DNA of 64,000 nucleotides from Brevibacillus gelatini (GTDB lineage: Bacteria; Bacillota; Bacilli; Brevibacillales; Brevibacillaceae), in the NCBI RefSeq assembly GCF_003710935.1, contig NZ_RHHS01000027.1, forward strand, positions 124,001-188,000. The letters run 5' to 3'. This document shows, one piece after another, positions 1-7,696 of this stretch. Position 1 is the first letter of the stretch. The number at the start of each line of letters is the position of its first letter. Under the pieces are notes generated by a model. It was not told where the DNA came from. It made no database searches and saw only the letters and a program-made list of their open reading frames with translations. The position numbers and the translations under genes were made by a program.

Positions 1-99
1 CAAAAAGGCTGGATGATTGTCGTGGAAATCAGCGACCCGAGTGAGCTGTCCGAACTGCTTACGGCCAAACAATACGCCGAATTTGCCTTGGAGGAATGA
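1..99 (+). CDS. C-terminal end of an unidentified protein (partial)
   Basis: An open frame enters from the left edge and ends with TGA at 97-99, giving 32 residues of acidic, soluble-looking C-terminus (…VVEISDPSELSELLTAKQ…). It lies 70 bases before purU on the same strand, with no terminator between them, so it may share a transcript. Too little is visible to assign a family. Confidence 0.5.
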   Translation, partial: QKGWMIVVEISDPSELSELLTAKQYAEFALEE

Positions 100-169
100 G
101 CGTAAATGCTCCCGACGGATTGGGCAGTCTATGGAAAAGGGAAAAGCATCCAGAACGGGAGGAACCTAT

Positions 170-1045
170 ATGAACCAAGAGCCTGCAAAAAACGAAAATC
201 GGGCGATCCTGCTCATTTCGTGCCCGGAGCGGCTGGGGATCATCTCGGCCGTCTCCAACCTGTTATTCAGCTACAAAGCGAACATCGTGCAGTTCGACCA
301 GCATACGACAGACCCGCGCGACGGCATGTTTTTCATGCGCATTTTGTTTGATCTGGAGACGCTGTCCGAATCGTTCGGACAACTTGAGCAGGACCTGGCG
401 AAAATGGCCAAGGATTACCCGATGGACTGGCGGCTCAGCAAAGAAAGCCAGAAAAAGCGCATGGCGATTTTCGTCTCGAAAATGGACCACTGTCTCGTCG
501 AATTGCTCTGGCGCGTCAAGTCGCAGGAAATCCGCGTGGATATACCCATGGTCATCAGCAATCATCCGGACGCAAAAGAGACGGTGGAAGCGTACGGAAT
601 TCCTTTTTACCACATTCCGCTCACTACCCAGAGCAAGGAAGAGGCGGAGCGCAAGGCGCTGGAGCTGTTGCAGGGCAACGTCGACTTCATCGTCCTGGCC
701 AGGTACATGCAAATTTTGTCCCCGCGCTTCATCGCGCATTACCCGAACCAGATTATCAACATCCATCATTCGTTTTTGCCCGCGTTCATCGGGGCCAATC
801 CGTACAAACGCGCCTTCATGCGCGGCGTAAAGCTGATCGGGGCGACTGCCCACTACGTCACCAACGATCTGGACGAAGGGCCGATTATCGAGCAGGACGT
901 CATTCGCGTCAACCATCGCTATACCGAGGAAGATTTGAAAGTGGCCGGCCGCCACGTCGAGCGCAACGTCCTGGCCCAGGCGATCTCCTGGCACGTCGAG
1001 GACAAAGTGATTGTGTACGGGAACAAGACGATTGTGTTTGCGTAG
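170..1045 (+). CDS. purU: Formyltetrahydrofolate deformylase PurU
   Basis: Hydrolyses 10-formyl-tetrahydrofolate to formate and tetrahydrofolate in the cytosol, balancing one-carbon pools and supplying formate for purine synthesis. The 291-residue length is normal for the family. Residues 1 to about 85 form an ACT-type regulatory domain (SCPERLGIISAVSNLL). The rest is a formyl-transferase fold with the signature NIHHSFLPAF and the downstream DEGPIIEQD catalytic segment. The ATG at 170 is chosen because GGGAGG lies about 8 bases upstream; the frame stays open further upstream but without a good ribosome binding site. It ends at a strong terminator shared with the convergent def gene. The family call is secure. 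Confidence 0.95.
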   Translation: MNQEPAKNENRAILLISCPERLGIISAVSNLLFSYKANIVQFDQHTTDPRDGMFFMRILFDLETLSESFGQLEQDLAKMAKDYPMDWRLSKESQKKRMAIFVSKMDHCLVELLWRVKSQEIRVDIPMVISNHPDAKETVEAYGIPFYHIPLTTQSKEEAERKALELLQGNVDFIVLARYMQILSPRFIAHYPNQIINIHHSFLPAFIGANPYKRAFMRGVKLIGATAHYVTNDLDEGPIIEQDVIRVNHRYTEEDLKVAGRHVERNVLAQAISWHVEDKVIVYGNKTIVFA

Positions 1046-1062
1046 CTTTCACACGCCGAAAG

Positions 1063-1110
1063 ACGCCAAAAAATCCACCTTGCATCGTCAGGTGGATTTT
1101 TTGGCGTTTT
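1063..1110. terminator. Bidirectional terminator between purU and def
   Basis: An 18-bp perfect stem (arms 1063-1080 and 1090-1107) with a 9-base loop contains A6/T6 tracts, so it can terminate in both directions. It sits between the convergent ends of purU and def. Confidence 0.9.
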
Positions 1111-1125
1111 GCTCCTTCGTGCCGT

Positions 1126-1644
1126 TTACAATTGCTTTTTCGTCAACTGCCAAACGTCCATGAGATTCACTTTGCGCTTCGTCTGGTCGTTGTACAGCTT
1201 GTCCCCCTCGATCCGGTCCACGAACAGCACGCCGTTCAAATGGTCGATCTCATGCTGGATACAGCGGGCCAAAAAGCCTTCGCCCTCCAGCGTGAACGTT
1301 TCGCCCGCACGGTTTGCGCTCTGGATTTTCACGTACTGGGCGCGCTTCACAATGCCCGAGTACCCGGGAAAAGACAGGCATGCTTCCGGCCCGATCTGCT
1401 CCCCGTCCATCTCCAAAATTTCCGGGTTAACCAGTTCGATTAGCCCGTCTCCGCAATCCATGACGATCACGCGCTTCAAAAAGCCGACTTGCGGCGCGGC
1501 CAGCCCTGCCCGGCCTTCCTTGGCGTAGAGTGTCTCCGCCATATCGTCCAACAGCTTGCCCAGCCTGTCATTGAACTCGGTGACGGGCTTTGCCGTTTTG
1601 CGTAAAATCGGATCTCCAAAAGGGAGGATTGTTTTTACTGCCAT
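1126..1644 (-). CDS. def: Peptide deformylase
   Basis: Removes the N-terminal formyl group from nascent proteins; a metal-dependent cytosolic enzyme. All three family motifs are visible in the 172 residues: GLAAPQVG (motif 1), EACLS (motif 2, with Ala where EGCLS is commoner) and HEIDH (motif 3, metal ligands and catalytic Glu). The short form without long insertions resembles Bacillota secondary deformylases. It is preceded on the same strand by the small XRE gene and shares a terminator with purU. Confidence 0.95.
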   Translation of the reverse strand: MAVKTILPFGDPILRKTAKPVTEFNDRLGKLLDDMAETLYAKEGRAGLAAPQVGFLKRVIVMDCGDGLIELVNPEILEMDGEQIGPEACLSFPGYSGIVKRAQYVKIQSANRAGETFTLEGEGFLARCIQHEIDHLNGVLFVDRIEGDKLYNDQTKRKVNLMDVWQLTKKQL

Positions 1645-1671
1645 CTGCTTTCTACCTCCAAAGTATGCAAA

Positions 1672-1914
1672 TTACGTCTCTTCCTTTCGTGAGGGTGGGG
1701 TATGCACCCACAGATCGTTCGGCGTGCATTCCAACGCCGTGCATAGCGCATCCAGCGTGTCGGCCTTCATTTGCTTCGGCTGGCCGTTGAGCAGCGCGCT
1801 GATCGACGGAGCCGAAATCTCATAGCCCGCCTTCTCCTTCAAGAGACGTGCGAGCGCCGCCCCGGACCAGATGCCTCTGTCAGCCATTACTTTCCGCAAC
1901 ATCCAGACAAGCAT
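1672..1914 (-). CDS. Small XRE-family (Cro/CI-type) HTH regulator
   Basis: An 80-residue protein that is almost entirely one helix-turn-helix domain. The recognition region is SAPSISALLNGQPKQM, followed by the typical LDALCTALECTPNDLW ending of YozG-like regulators. GGGGGAACGGG lies just upstream of the start on the coding strand. It lies 27 bases upstream of def in the same direction, so the two may be cotranscribed. Two related palindromic sites directly upstream (1956-1992) suggest autoregulation. The regulated genes are otherwise unknown. Confidence 0.85.
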   Translation of the reverse strand: MLVWMLRKVMADRGIWSGAALARLLKEKAGYEISAPSISALLNGQPKQMKADTLDALCTALECTPNDLWVHTPPSRKEET

Positions 1915-1955
1915 GCCTTCCCGTTCCCCCTCTCCTTTTGCCAGTCGGCAAGAAA

Positions 1956-1992
1956 ATTAGGCATTACCTAATATTTTTAGCTAATACCTAAT
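1956..1992. promoter_or_regulatory. Paired palindromic operator candidates upstream of the XRE gene
   Basis: Read on the minus strand, two 17-base sites share ATTAGGTA and CTAA cores: ATTAGGTAATGCCTAAT (1956-1972, 6-bp perfect arms) and ATTAGGTATTAGCTAAA (1976-1992). Their centres are 20 bases apart, about two helical turns, as expected for cooperative HTH dimers. They lie 42-78 bases upstream of the XRE start and also upstream of the divergent ABC operon. Confidence 0.6.
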
Positions 1993-2112
1993 ATAGCGGA
2001 TTGGAAGAAAAAAGCAAGAGGCAACAAGACGGCGACTGCTTTTTGCCGTAACTCCCCGCGTGACTTTTTTCATGCCAGCAGGTATCGTGGAACGTAGAGG
2101 TGAGGTGAACAC

Positions 2113-3849
2113 ATGCGGTTTTATCGAAAATACATAAAGAAATACGGCGTGCTGGCGAGCATCACCATTATCTTTTTGATGGTGGAGGCGCTGTGTGATC
2201 TGTTTATGCCGACCATCATGTCGCGGATTATCGACATCGGAGTGGCGCAGCGCGACATGGATTACGTGCTGAAAACCGGGGGACTGATGCTCTTGATTAC
2301 GGCGGTTGGCGCTGTCGCCGCCTCCATGCGCAACGTGTTTGCCAGTTATGTGTCGCAAAACTTCGGGTCGCAGTTGCGATTTGATTTGTTTGCCAAGGTG
2401 CAGTCCTTGTCGTTTGACAGTCTCAACAAGTTCGACCGGGCTTCGCTTGTCACCCGCCTGACAAATGATGTCAATCAGATACAGATGTTTGCCAACGGGA
2501 TGATGCGCATTTTCGTCAAAGCGCCGCTGGTGTGCATCGGGGGACTGTTCATGGCGACGCAGTTGAACCCGGATTTGGCGGTCGTACTCGCTGTCGTCGT
2601 GCCGATTGTCGGCTTGCTGATCTTTTTGAATCTGAAAATCGGCTTTCCGCTTTTTCTCAAGGTGCAGCAAGCATTGGACCGGGTAAATGGAGCGATGCGC
2701 GAATATTTGGCGGGGGTGCGGGTCGTCAAGGCGTTCAACCGCTTTGATTTCGAGGTTGGCAAGTTCACGCGGGCCAACGAAGAGCTGCAAACGAAGTCGC
2801 TGTCTGCAACCCGCGTCATGTCCGTGTTCAGTCCGGCGATCATGCTTGTGGTCAACCTGGGGATTGTCGCCGTGCTCTGGCTGGGCGGCCTCGGCGTGGA
2901 GCAGGGAAATATCCAGGTCGGCCACATTATCGCGTTCATCAACTACATGACACAAATCTTGTTTTCCCTGATGATGATCTCCATGGTGTTCAACATGTTC
3001 GTGCGGGCCAGGGCGTCGGCAGGGCGGATCGCCGAAGTTTTCGCCGAAGAAAACCGGATGAGCTGGAAAGAGGACGCAGCACTTGGCCAGGAGCCGGGAG
3101 AAGAAAAAGGCCGGATCGACTTTGATGAGGTCAGCTTTTCGTACGAGGGCGAGGATGGACAGCCTGTGTTGAAGCGTATTTCGTTTTCGTGCCTGCCCGG
3201 AGAGACAGTGGGAATCATCGGCTCGACCGGGTCGGGGAAAAGCAGCCTGGTCAACCTGATTCCACGCTTCTACGATGTGACGGCAGGGACGGTTCGCGTA
3301 AACGGCCGGGATGTCCGCGAGGTTGATCCGGCCAGGCTGCGGGAAAAAATAGCAATCGTTCCGCAAAAGACGACGCTGTTTACGGGAACCGTGCTGGAAA
3401 ACATCCGCTGGGGCAAAGAGGATGCCACGGAGGCGGAAGTGGAAGCAGCGGCCCGGATGGCGCAAGCCCACGAGTTTATTGCAGCGACACCGGAAGGCTA
3501 CCAGACGCGTGTCGGCCAAGGCGGAGTCAATTTTTCCGGCGGGCAGAAACAGCGCATCTCCATCGCCAGGGCGTTGGTGAAAAAGCCGGAGATTCTCATT
3601 CTCGACGACAGCACGAGCGCGGTTGACGTCGCGACGGAAAGCAAGATCAAGGAAGCGTTGCAAACCTACGCAAAAGGGCTGACCTGCATCCTGATCGCGC
3701 AGCGGATCACCTCAGTGATGGATGCCGACAAGATCATCGTGCTCGACGACGGAGAGGTCGCCGGAATCGGCACGCATGAAACGCTGCTGGCTACGTGCCG
3801 GGTTTACCAGGAAATATTTACGTCGCAAATTGGCAAGGAGGTGGGCTAG
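2113..3849 (+). CDS. Heterodimeric ABC exporter subunit with degenerate ATPase site
   Basis: A 578-residue half-transporter with six membrane helices (residues about 15-300) followed by a nucleotide-binding domain. Walker A is GSTGSGKSS (about 370) and the signature is FSGGQ. Walker B ends LILDDSTSA, with Asp where the catalytic Glu should be, and the switch His is Gln (IAQRITS). These changes mark the non-canonical partner of a BmrC/BmrD or TM287/288-type heterodimer. The next gene starts one base after the stop and supplies the consensus residues. The likely role is drug or lipid export. A GAGGTGAG site precedes the ATG. Confidence 0.93.
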   Translation: MRFYRKYIKKYGVLASITIIFLMVEALCDLFMPTIMSRIIDIGVAQRDMDYVLKTGGLMLLITAVGAVAASMRNVFASYVSQNFGSQLRFDLFAKVQSLSFDSLNKFDRASLVTRLTNDVNQIQMFANGMMRIFVKAPLVCIGGLFMATQLNPDLAVVLAVVVPIVGLLIFLNLKIGFPLFLKVQQALDRVNGAMREYLAGVRVVKAFNRFDFEVGKFTRANEELQTKSLSATRVMSVFSPAIMLVVNLGIVAVLWLGGLGVEQGNIQVGHIIAFINYMTQILFSLMMISMVFNMFVRARASAGRIAEVFAEENRMSWKEDAALGQEPGEEKGRIDFDEVSFSYEGEDGQPVLKRISFSCLPGETVGIIGSTGSGKSSLVNLIPRFYDVTAGTVRVNGRDVREVDPARLREKIAIVPQKTTLFTGTVLENIRWGKEDATEAEVEAAARMAQAHEFIAATPEGYQTRVGQGGVNFSGGQKQRISIARALVKKPEILILDDSTSAVDVATESKIKEALQTYAKGLTCILIAQRITSVMDADKIIVLDDGEVAGIGTHETLLATCRVYQEIFTSQIGKEVG

Positions 3850-3850
3850 G

Positions 3851-5695
3851 ATGAGCAAGCAGCAAAAAGAACTTCCGGTTTTTGCTCCCGGTCCGGGCCG
3901 CGGCTTCAGACATGGCGGAGCGCGGGGGCCGGTGAGCAAGCCGAAAAACTTTTCCGCTACAGTAAAAAGGCTCTGGCAAGCGTTCGGACGGGAAAAAAGA
4001 TGGCTGCCGCTCGTGTTCGCCATTGTCTGCGCAGACGGGTTGCTGATGCTCTCGGCTCCGTACCTGATCGGAAAGGCAATCGACGCAATGACAGGCATAG
4101 AACAGTCGTTCAGCTTTTTGTCGATCATCATTCTCGCGTTGCTCGGCTCGTACATCGCAGACGGAGCCTTGACGTTTTTGCAGGGCTGGCTGATCGCGGG
4201 CATCACGCAGCGGATCGTGACCAACATGCGGCAAGCTTTGTTTGAAAAGCTGCAAAAGCTGCCGATTGCCTTTTTCGACTCGCGCACGCACGGCGAGCTG
4301 ATGAGCCGCCTGACCAACGATATTGACAACGTCAGCAACTCGATCTCGCAGTCGACGACACAGTTGATGTCCGGGGTCATCGCAATCGCCGGATCACTGG
4401 TGATGATGCTCGTGCTCTCGCCGATCCTCACACTCGCCTGCCTGATTACGGTGCCGCTCGTCTTTTTGCTCACCCGTACGATTGCGAAGCGAACCAGTGT
4501 GCTGTTCAAACATCAGCAAAGCGAGCTGGGCAAGCTGAACGGTCACATTGAAGAGACGATTTCCGGGATTCAGGTCGTCAAGGCGTTCAACCACGAGGAA
4601 AAAGCGATTGCCGACTTTGCCGCGATCAACGACAGGCTGTGCAAGGTCGGAATGAAGGCGCAAATCTGGTCGGGCTTTTTGATGCCGATTATGAACGTGA
4701 TTAACAACCTTGGCTTTGCGGTTGTGGCCATTGTCGGAGGGATACTGGCAGTCAAAGGGATGATTACCGTCGGGGTGATCGCCAGCTTTCTCAGCTATTC
4801 GCGGCAGTTTGTCCGCCCGTTAAACGATCTCGCCAACATTTTCAACGTGCTGCAGTCCGGCGTAGCGGGCGCGGAGCGGGTGTTCGAGGTGCTGGATGAG
4901 CGGGAGGAAACGCTCGATGCCCCGGACGCCGCTGTGCTCGCGCAGCCAAAAGGACACGTTGTATTCGACCGGGTGAGCTTCGGCTATCGCCCTGACCAGC
5001 CGATTTTGCAAAACGTCAGCTTCGAGGCGCAGGCGGGAAGCATGACGGCTCTGGTCGGTCCGACGGGTGCGGGCAAAACGACCATCGTCAATTTGCTGAC
5101 GCGTTTTTACGATGTGACGGAAGGAACGATCTACCTCGACGGCAAAGACATCCGCGAATACACACGGGACAGCCTGCGCAGAAGCTTTGGCTTCGTTTTG
5201 CAGGACACGTACCTGTTTTCCGGGACGATCAAGGAAAATATCATGTACGGCAAGCCTGACGCGACAGACGCCGAGGTCGAGGCAGCCGCGAAAATGGCGC
5301 ATGCCGATGTGTTCATCAATCGGCTGCCCAAAGGCTACGATACGCAGTTGACGGAAAACGGCGGCAATTTGAGCCAGGGGCAGCGCCAGCTTTTGGCGAT
5401 TGCCCGCGTGATTCTCGCCCGCCCGGCGCTGCTGATTCTCGACGAGGCGACGAGCAGCATCGACACGCGGACAGAGCTGATTATCCAGGATGCGCTTGCA
5501 AAGGTCATGGAAGGACGCACGAGCTTCGTGATCGCGCACAGGCTCGGCACGATCCGCGACGCCGATACGATCATGGTCGTGGATCGCGGGGAGATTGTGG
5601 AAAAAGGCAGCCACGACGATCTGCTCGCGCAAAAAGGAATGTACTACCAGTTGTTTTACAACCAGTTCAAGAACTTGTACGCCGCATCATCCTGA
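3851..5695 (+). CDS. Heterodimeric ABC exporter subunit with consensus catalytic residues
   Basis: A 614-residue half-transporter. A proline/glycine-rich N-terminal tail of about 40 residues is followed by six membrane helices and an ATPase domain with Walker A GPTGAGKTT (about 403), Walker B LILDEATSS with the catalytic Glu, and the switch His in IAHRLGT. Its signature is LSQGQ rather than LSGGQ. Combined with the Asp/Gln substitutions of the upstream subunit, this builds one consensus and one degenerate site, as in known heterodimeric exporters. The start is the ATG at 3851, directly after the upstream stop, with GGAGG overlapping the preceding codons. Confidence 0.93.
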   Translation: MSKQQKELPVFAPGPGRGFRHGGARGPVSKPKNFSATVKRLWQAFGREKRWLPLVFAIVCADGLLMLSAPYLIGKAIDAMTGIEQSFSFLSIIILALLGSYIADGALTFLQGWLIAGITQRIVTNMRQALFEKLQKLPIAFFDSRTHGELMSRLTNDIDNVSNSISQSTTQLMSGVIAIAGSLVMMLVLSPILTLACLITVPLVFLLTRTIAKRTSVLFKHQQSELGKLNGHIEETISGIQVVKAFNHEEKAIADFAAINDRLCKVGMKAQIWSGFLMPIMNVINNLGFAVVAIVGGILAVKGMITVGVIASFLSYSRQFVRPLNDLANIFNVLQSGVAGAERVFEVLDEREETLDAPDAAVLAQPKGHVVFDRVSFGYRPDQPILQNVSFEAQAGSMTALVGPTGAGKTTIVNLLTRFYDVTEGTIYLDGKDIREYTRDSLRRSFGFVLQDTYLFSGTIKENIMYGKPDATDAEVEAAAKMAHADVFINRLPKGYDTQLTENGGNLSQGQRQLLAIARVILARPALLILDEATSSIDTRTELIIQDALAKVMEGRTSFVIAHRLGTIRDADTIMVVDRGEIVEKGSHDDLLAQKGMYYQLFYNQFKNLYAASS

Positions 5696-5899
5696 TACAA
5701 GCAGCCCCCCGTGGTAGCAGACGATCTGCTCGATCTCGTAGTCGAGCAGGCGGCGCACGGAGCGGATCGCTTCCGGCAGGTCGAGCGTGTATTGCGGATT
5801 GGCGATAGCGAGCTTGCCATGTTCGATGACGACGGCGTCGCGAGCGCTTGCTTTTGTTGTACGGCTACGCGCTTCTTGTTCAGCCTCATGCTTGTGCAA
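5687..5899 (-). pseudogene. C-terminal remnant of an MBL-fold metallohydrolase
   Basis: About 70 residues on the minus strand resemble the C-terminus of a metallo-beta-lactamase-fold hydrolase (LDLPEAIRSVRRLL, then IVCYHGG), but no metal-binding N-terminal half exists upstream. The only start is a TTG without a ribosome binding site. At the run of six G (minus strand, 5705-5710) the frame stops early. Removing one G would continue as CLYQDDAAYKFLNWL, a more normal tail, to 5656, so a homopolymer frameshift is also likely. It is best read as a decayed gene squeezed between the ABC operon and the next small gene. Confidence 0.5.
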
Positions 5900-5925
5900 A
5901 GAACGAAAGGAGTAGAGATGAATCG

Positions 5926-6141
5926 ATGACCATTGGCGGTTTTCAAAGCGGCTTTTCGGCCAGAAAAGTGCCGCGCTCGGAAGTGAAGTGGGAGCAGTTT
6001 CTCATCTGCAGCCACGGCTGCGAGGAAGTCATCCAACTGATTTCCCACGTATCCGGCGAGGTCGAGTTTGAACTGTGCAAAATCGAGGCCGAGCGCATGG
6101 GGAAGGTGCTGCTTGCGGCAGCAAAGACAGAAAGTTGTTGA
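5926..6141 (+). CDS. Small hypothetical protein
   Basis: A 71-residue acidic protein with no family recognised (FSARKVPRSEVKWEQFL near the start; two His-Gly/Cys segments, CSHGC). AGGAG at 5908-5912 lies 13 bases from this ATG and 5 bases from an out-of-frame ATG at 5918 that would encode only three residues. The start is therefore uncertain. It lies 58 bases before the SPFH gene on the same strand and may be cotranscribed with it. Confidence 0.4.
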   Translation: MTIGGFQSGFSARKVPRSEVKWEQFLICSHGCEEVIQLISHVSGEVEFELCKIEAERMGKVLLAAAKTESC

Positions 6142-6199
6142 AACTTGGCGTCTGCTGACCCGTATGTATAAACGAACAGATAAAAAGGGGAGGCGGAAC

Positions 6200-7030
6200 A
6201 TGAACGACAACAACGTAGTGAAAATGAATCCGTTCCAAGCCGGGGGTAAGCTGCTCACAACCATTCTCGTCCTTGCCGTATTGGTCTTTCTCGGGACCCA
6301 ATCGTTCACGATCATATCAGCGGGGCATAGCGGTGTCGTGCTGCAGTTGGGCGCGGTACAGCCAAAAGTATTGCAGGAAGGCATGCACTTTAAAATTCCT
6401 TTTATCCAAACCGTCATTCCGATGGAGGTACGGGTACAAAAATCCGAGTCGAGCCAAACGTCTGCTTCGCGTGACCTGCAAACCGTCTCGACGACCATTG
6501 CGGTCAACCACCATCTGGACAGCGAAAACGTCAACAAGCTGTACCAGCAGGTGGGGCTGGAATACAACAGCCGCATTGTCGACCCGGCGATCGCCGAAGC
6601 GCTGAAAGCGGTCACGGCGCAGTACACGGCAGAAGAATTGATCTCCAAGCGCTCCGAGGTGAGCAGCAAAGTCAAGGAAGCGCTGCGGCAAAAGCTGTCT
6701 GCCTACCACATCATTCTCGATGAGATCAACATTCGCGAGTTTACGTTCAGCGATGAGTTTAACCGCGCAATCGAGTCGAAGCAAATAGCTGAGCAGCAGG
6801 CGCTCAAGTCGAAGCTCGACCTGGAGCGGATCAAGATCGAAAAGGAACAGGAGATCACGCGCGCGCAGGCACAGGCCGAAGCACTGCGCCTGCAAAAGCA
6901 GGAGGTTACACCGGAGCTGATTCAGCTCAGACAGATCGAAGCGCAGCTGGAAGCGATTCGCAAGTGGGACGGCAAGCTGCCGAACGTCACAGGCGGCGTG
7001 ACTCCGTTCATCAACGTCGGAAACCAGTAA
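6200..7030 (+). CDS. Prohibitin/SPFH-domain membrane protein
   Basis: A 276-residue protein anchored by one N-terminal membrane helix (about 18-40, LLTTILVLAVLVFLG). An SPFH/band-7 domain follows (GHSGVVLQLGAVQPKVLQEG…). A long charged coiled coil (about 185-245, rich in Glu/Lys/Gln) precedes the C-terminus. The layout matches HflC/prohibitin-type scaffold proteins that organise membrane proteases or microdomains. AGGCGG precedes the ATG. No partner protease or NfeD gene is adjacent, so its client is unknown. It is followed by a strong terminator. Confidence 0.88.
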   Translation: MNDNNVVKMNPFQAGGKLLTTILVLAVLVFLGTQSFTIISAGHSGVVLQLGAVQPKVLQEGMHFKIPFIQTVIPMEVRVQKSESSQTSASRDLQTVSTTIAVNHHLDSENVNKLYQQVGLEYNSRIVDPAIAEALKAVTAQYTAEELISKRSEVSSKVKEALRQKLSAYHIILDEINIREFTFSDEFNRAIESKQIAEQQALKSKLDLERIKIEKEQEITRAQAQAEALRLQKQEVTPELIQLRQIEAQLEAIRKWDGKLPNVTGGVTPFINVGNQ

Positions 7031-7039
7031 TGACAGCAA

Positions 7040-7083
7040 CGAAGACCATCCGGGCCGAAAATCAGCCGGATGGTCTTCGTTTT
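7040..7083. terminator. Bidirectional terminator
   Basis: A 14-bp perfect stem (7040-7053 with 7066-7079), a 12-base loop and a T-run after the + strand arm lie between the convergent SPFH and VOC genes. Confidence 0.9.
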
Positions 7084-7086
7084 GCC

Positions 7087-7476
7087 TTAGCGCGTACTCT
7101 CAAACAACTCCAGCCATTCGCCGTCCGGCCCGCGGAAAAACATGTAGCGGGAGCCGTTGGGCAGCGTCGTGATCGCTTCGTCGATGAAGGAGACGTCAAG
7201 CTGTTTCAGCCGCTCGATCTCGGCTTCGAGGTTATCTACCGCAAACGCGAGATGATGCACCTTGCCTTCCTCCGGCAGCGCGTCGTTGTAGCCGTGAATC
7301 AGCTCCAGCTCGGTTTCTGTGCTGCCGGGAAACCCGAGAAAAGCAAGCGTAATAATCTGATTGGAATGCACGAGTGTCCCTTTCAGCTCCATGCCGATCA
7401 CTTTCGTGTAAAAGGCGATGGACGCCTCCAAATCTTTGACCATCAGCCCGACGTGCTCGATTTTTTTGATTGCCAT
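7087..7476 (-). CDS. VOC-family (glyoxalase-like) protein
   Basis: A 129-residue single-module vicinal-oxygen-chelate protein. It starts IEHVGLMVKDLEASIAFY and ends FFRGPDGEWLELFE. Potential metal ligands are His in IEHVG, Glu in LELIHG, His in VHHLAF and Glu in WLELFE, which matches a glyoxalase I / methylmalonyl-CoA epimerase-like arrangement. The substrate cannot be told from sequence. It is a single gene convergent with the SPFH gene. Confidence 0.85.
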   Translation of the reverse strand: MAIKKIEHVGLMVKDLEASIAFYTKVIGMELKGTLVHSNQIITLAFLGFPGSTETELELIHGYNDALPEEGKVHHLAFAVDNLEAEIERLKQLDVSFIDEAITTLPNGSRYMFFRGPDGEWLELFESTR

Positions 7477-7696
7477 GCGTGATTTCGTCCTTTCCCTGAC
7501 AAGCTCGTTTTCTTTATTTTAGAAGATTTTTTGCGAAAAGTCTGCCTATCTCATGCTGCTTGCAGTTCGGAGACGTGACTTGTGCCGATGGCTTCCATGA
7601 CATGGGGGGATTATTCAGTCATTTCGCAATTTCGTTTCCTGGCCTGCCGATCGTGTATGATGGTTACAGAATGGTCCGGACAAGAGGTGGAAAAAG

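Noticed and set aside
263-994. Long open frame antisense to purU
   Set aside because: A shadow of the purU codons with low-complexity residue use and no ribosome binding site; such antisense frames recur opposite most GC-rich genes here, for example at 1981-3663, 7838-10276 and 60316-61992.
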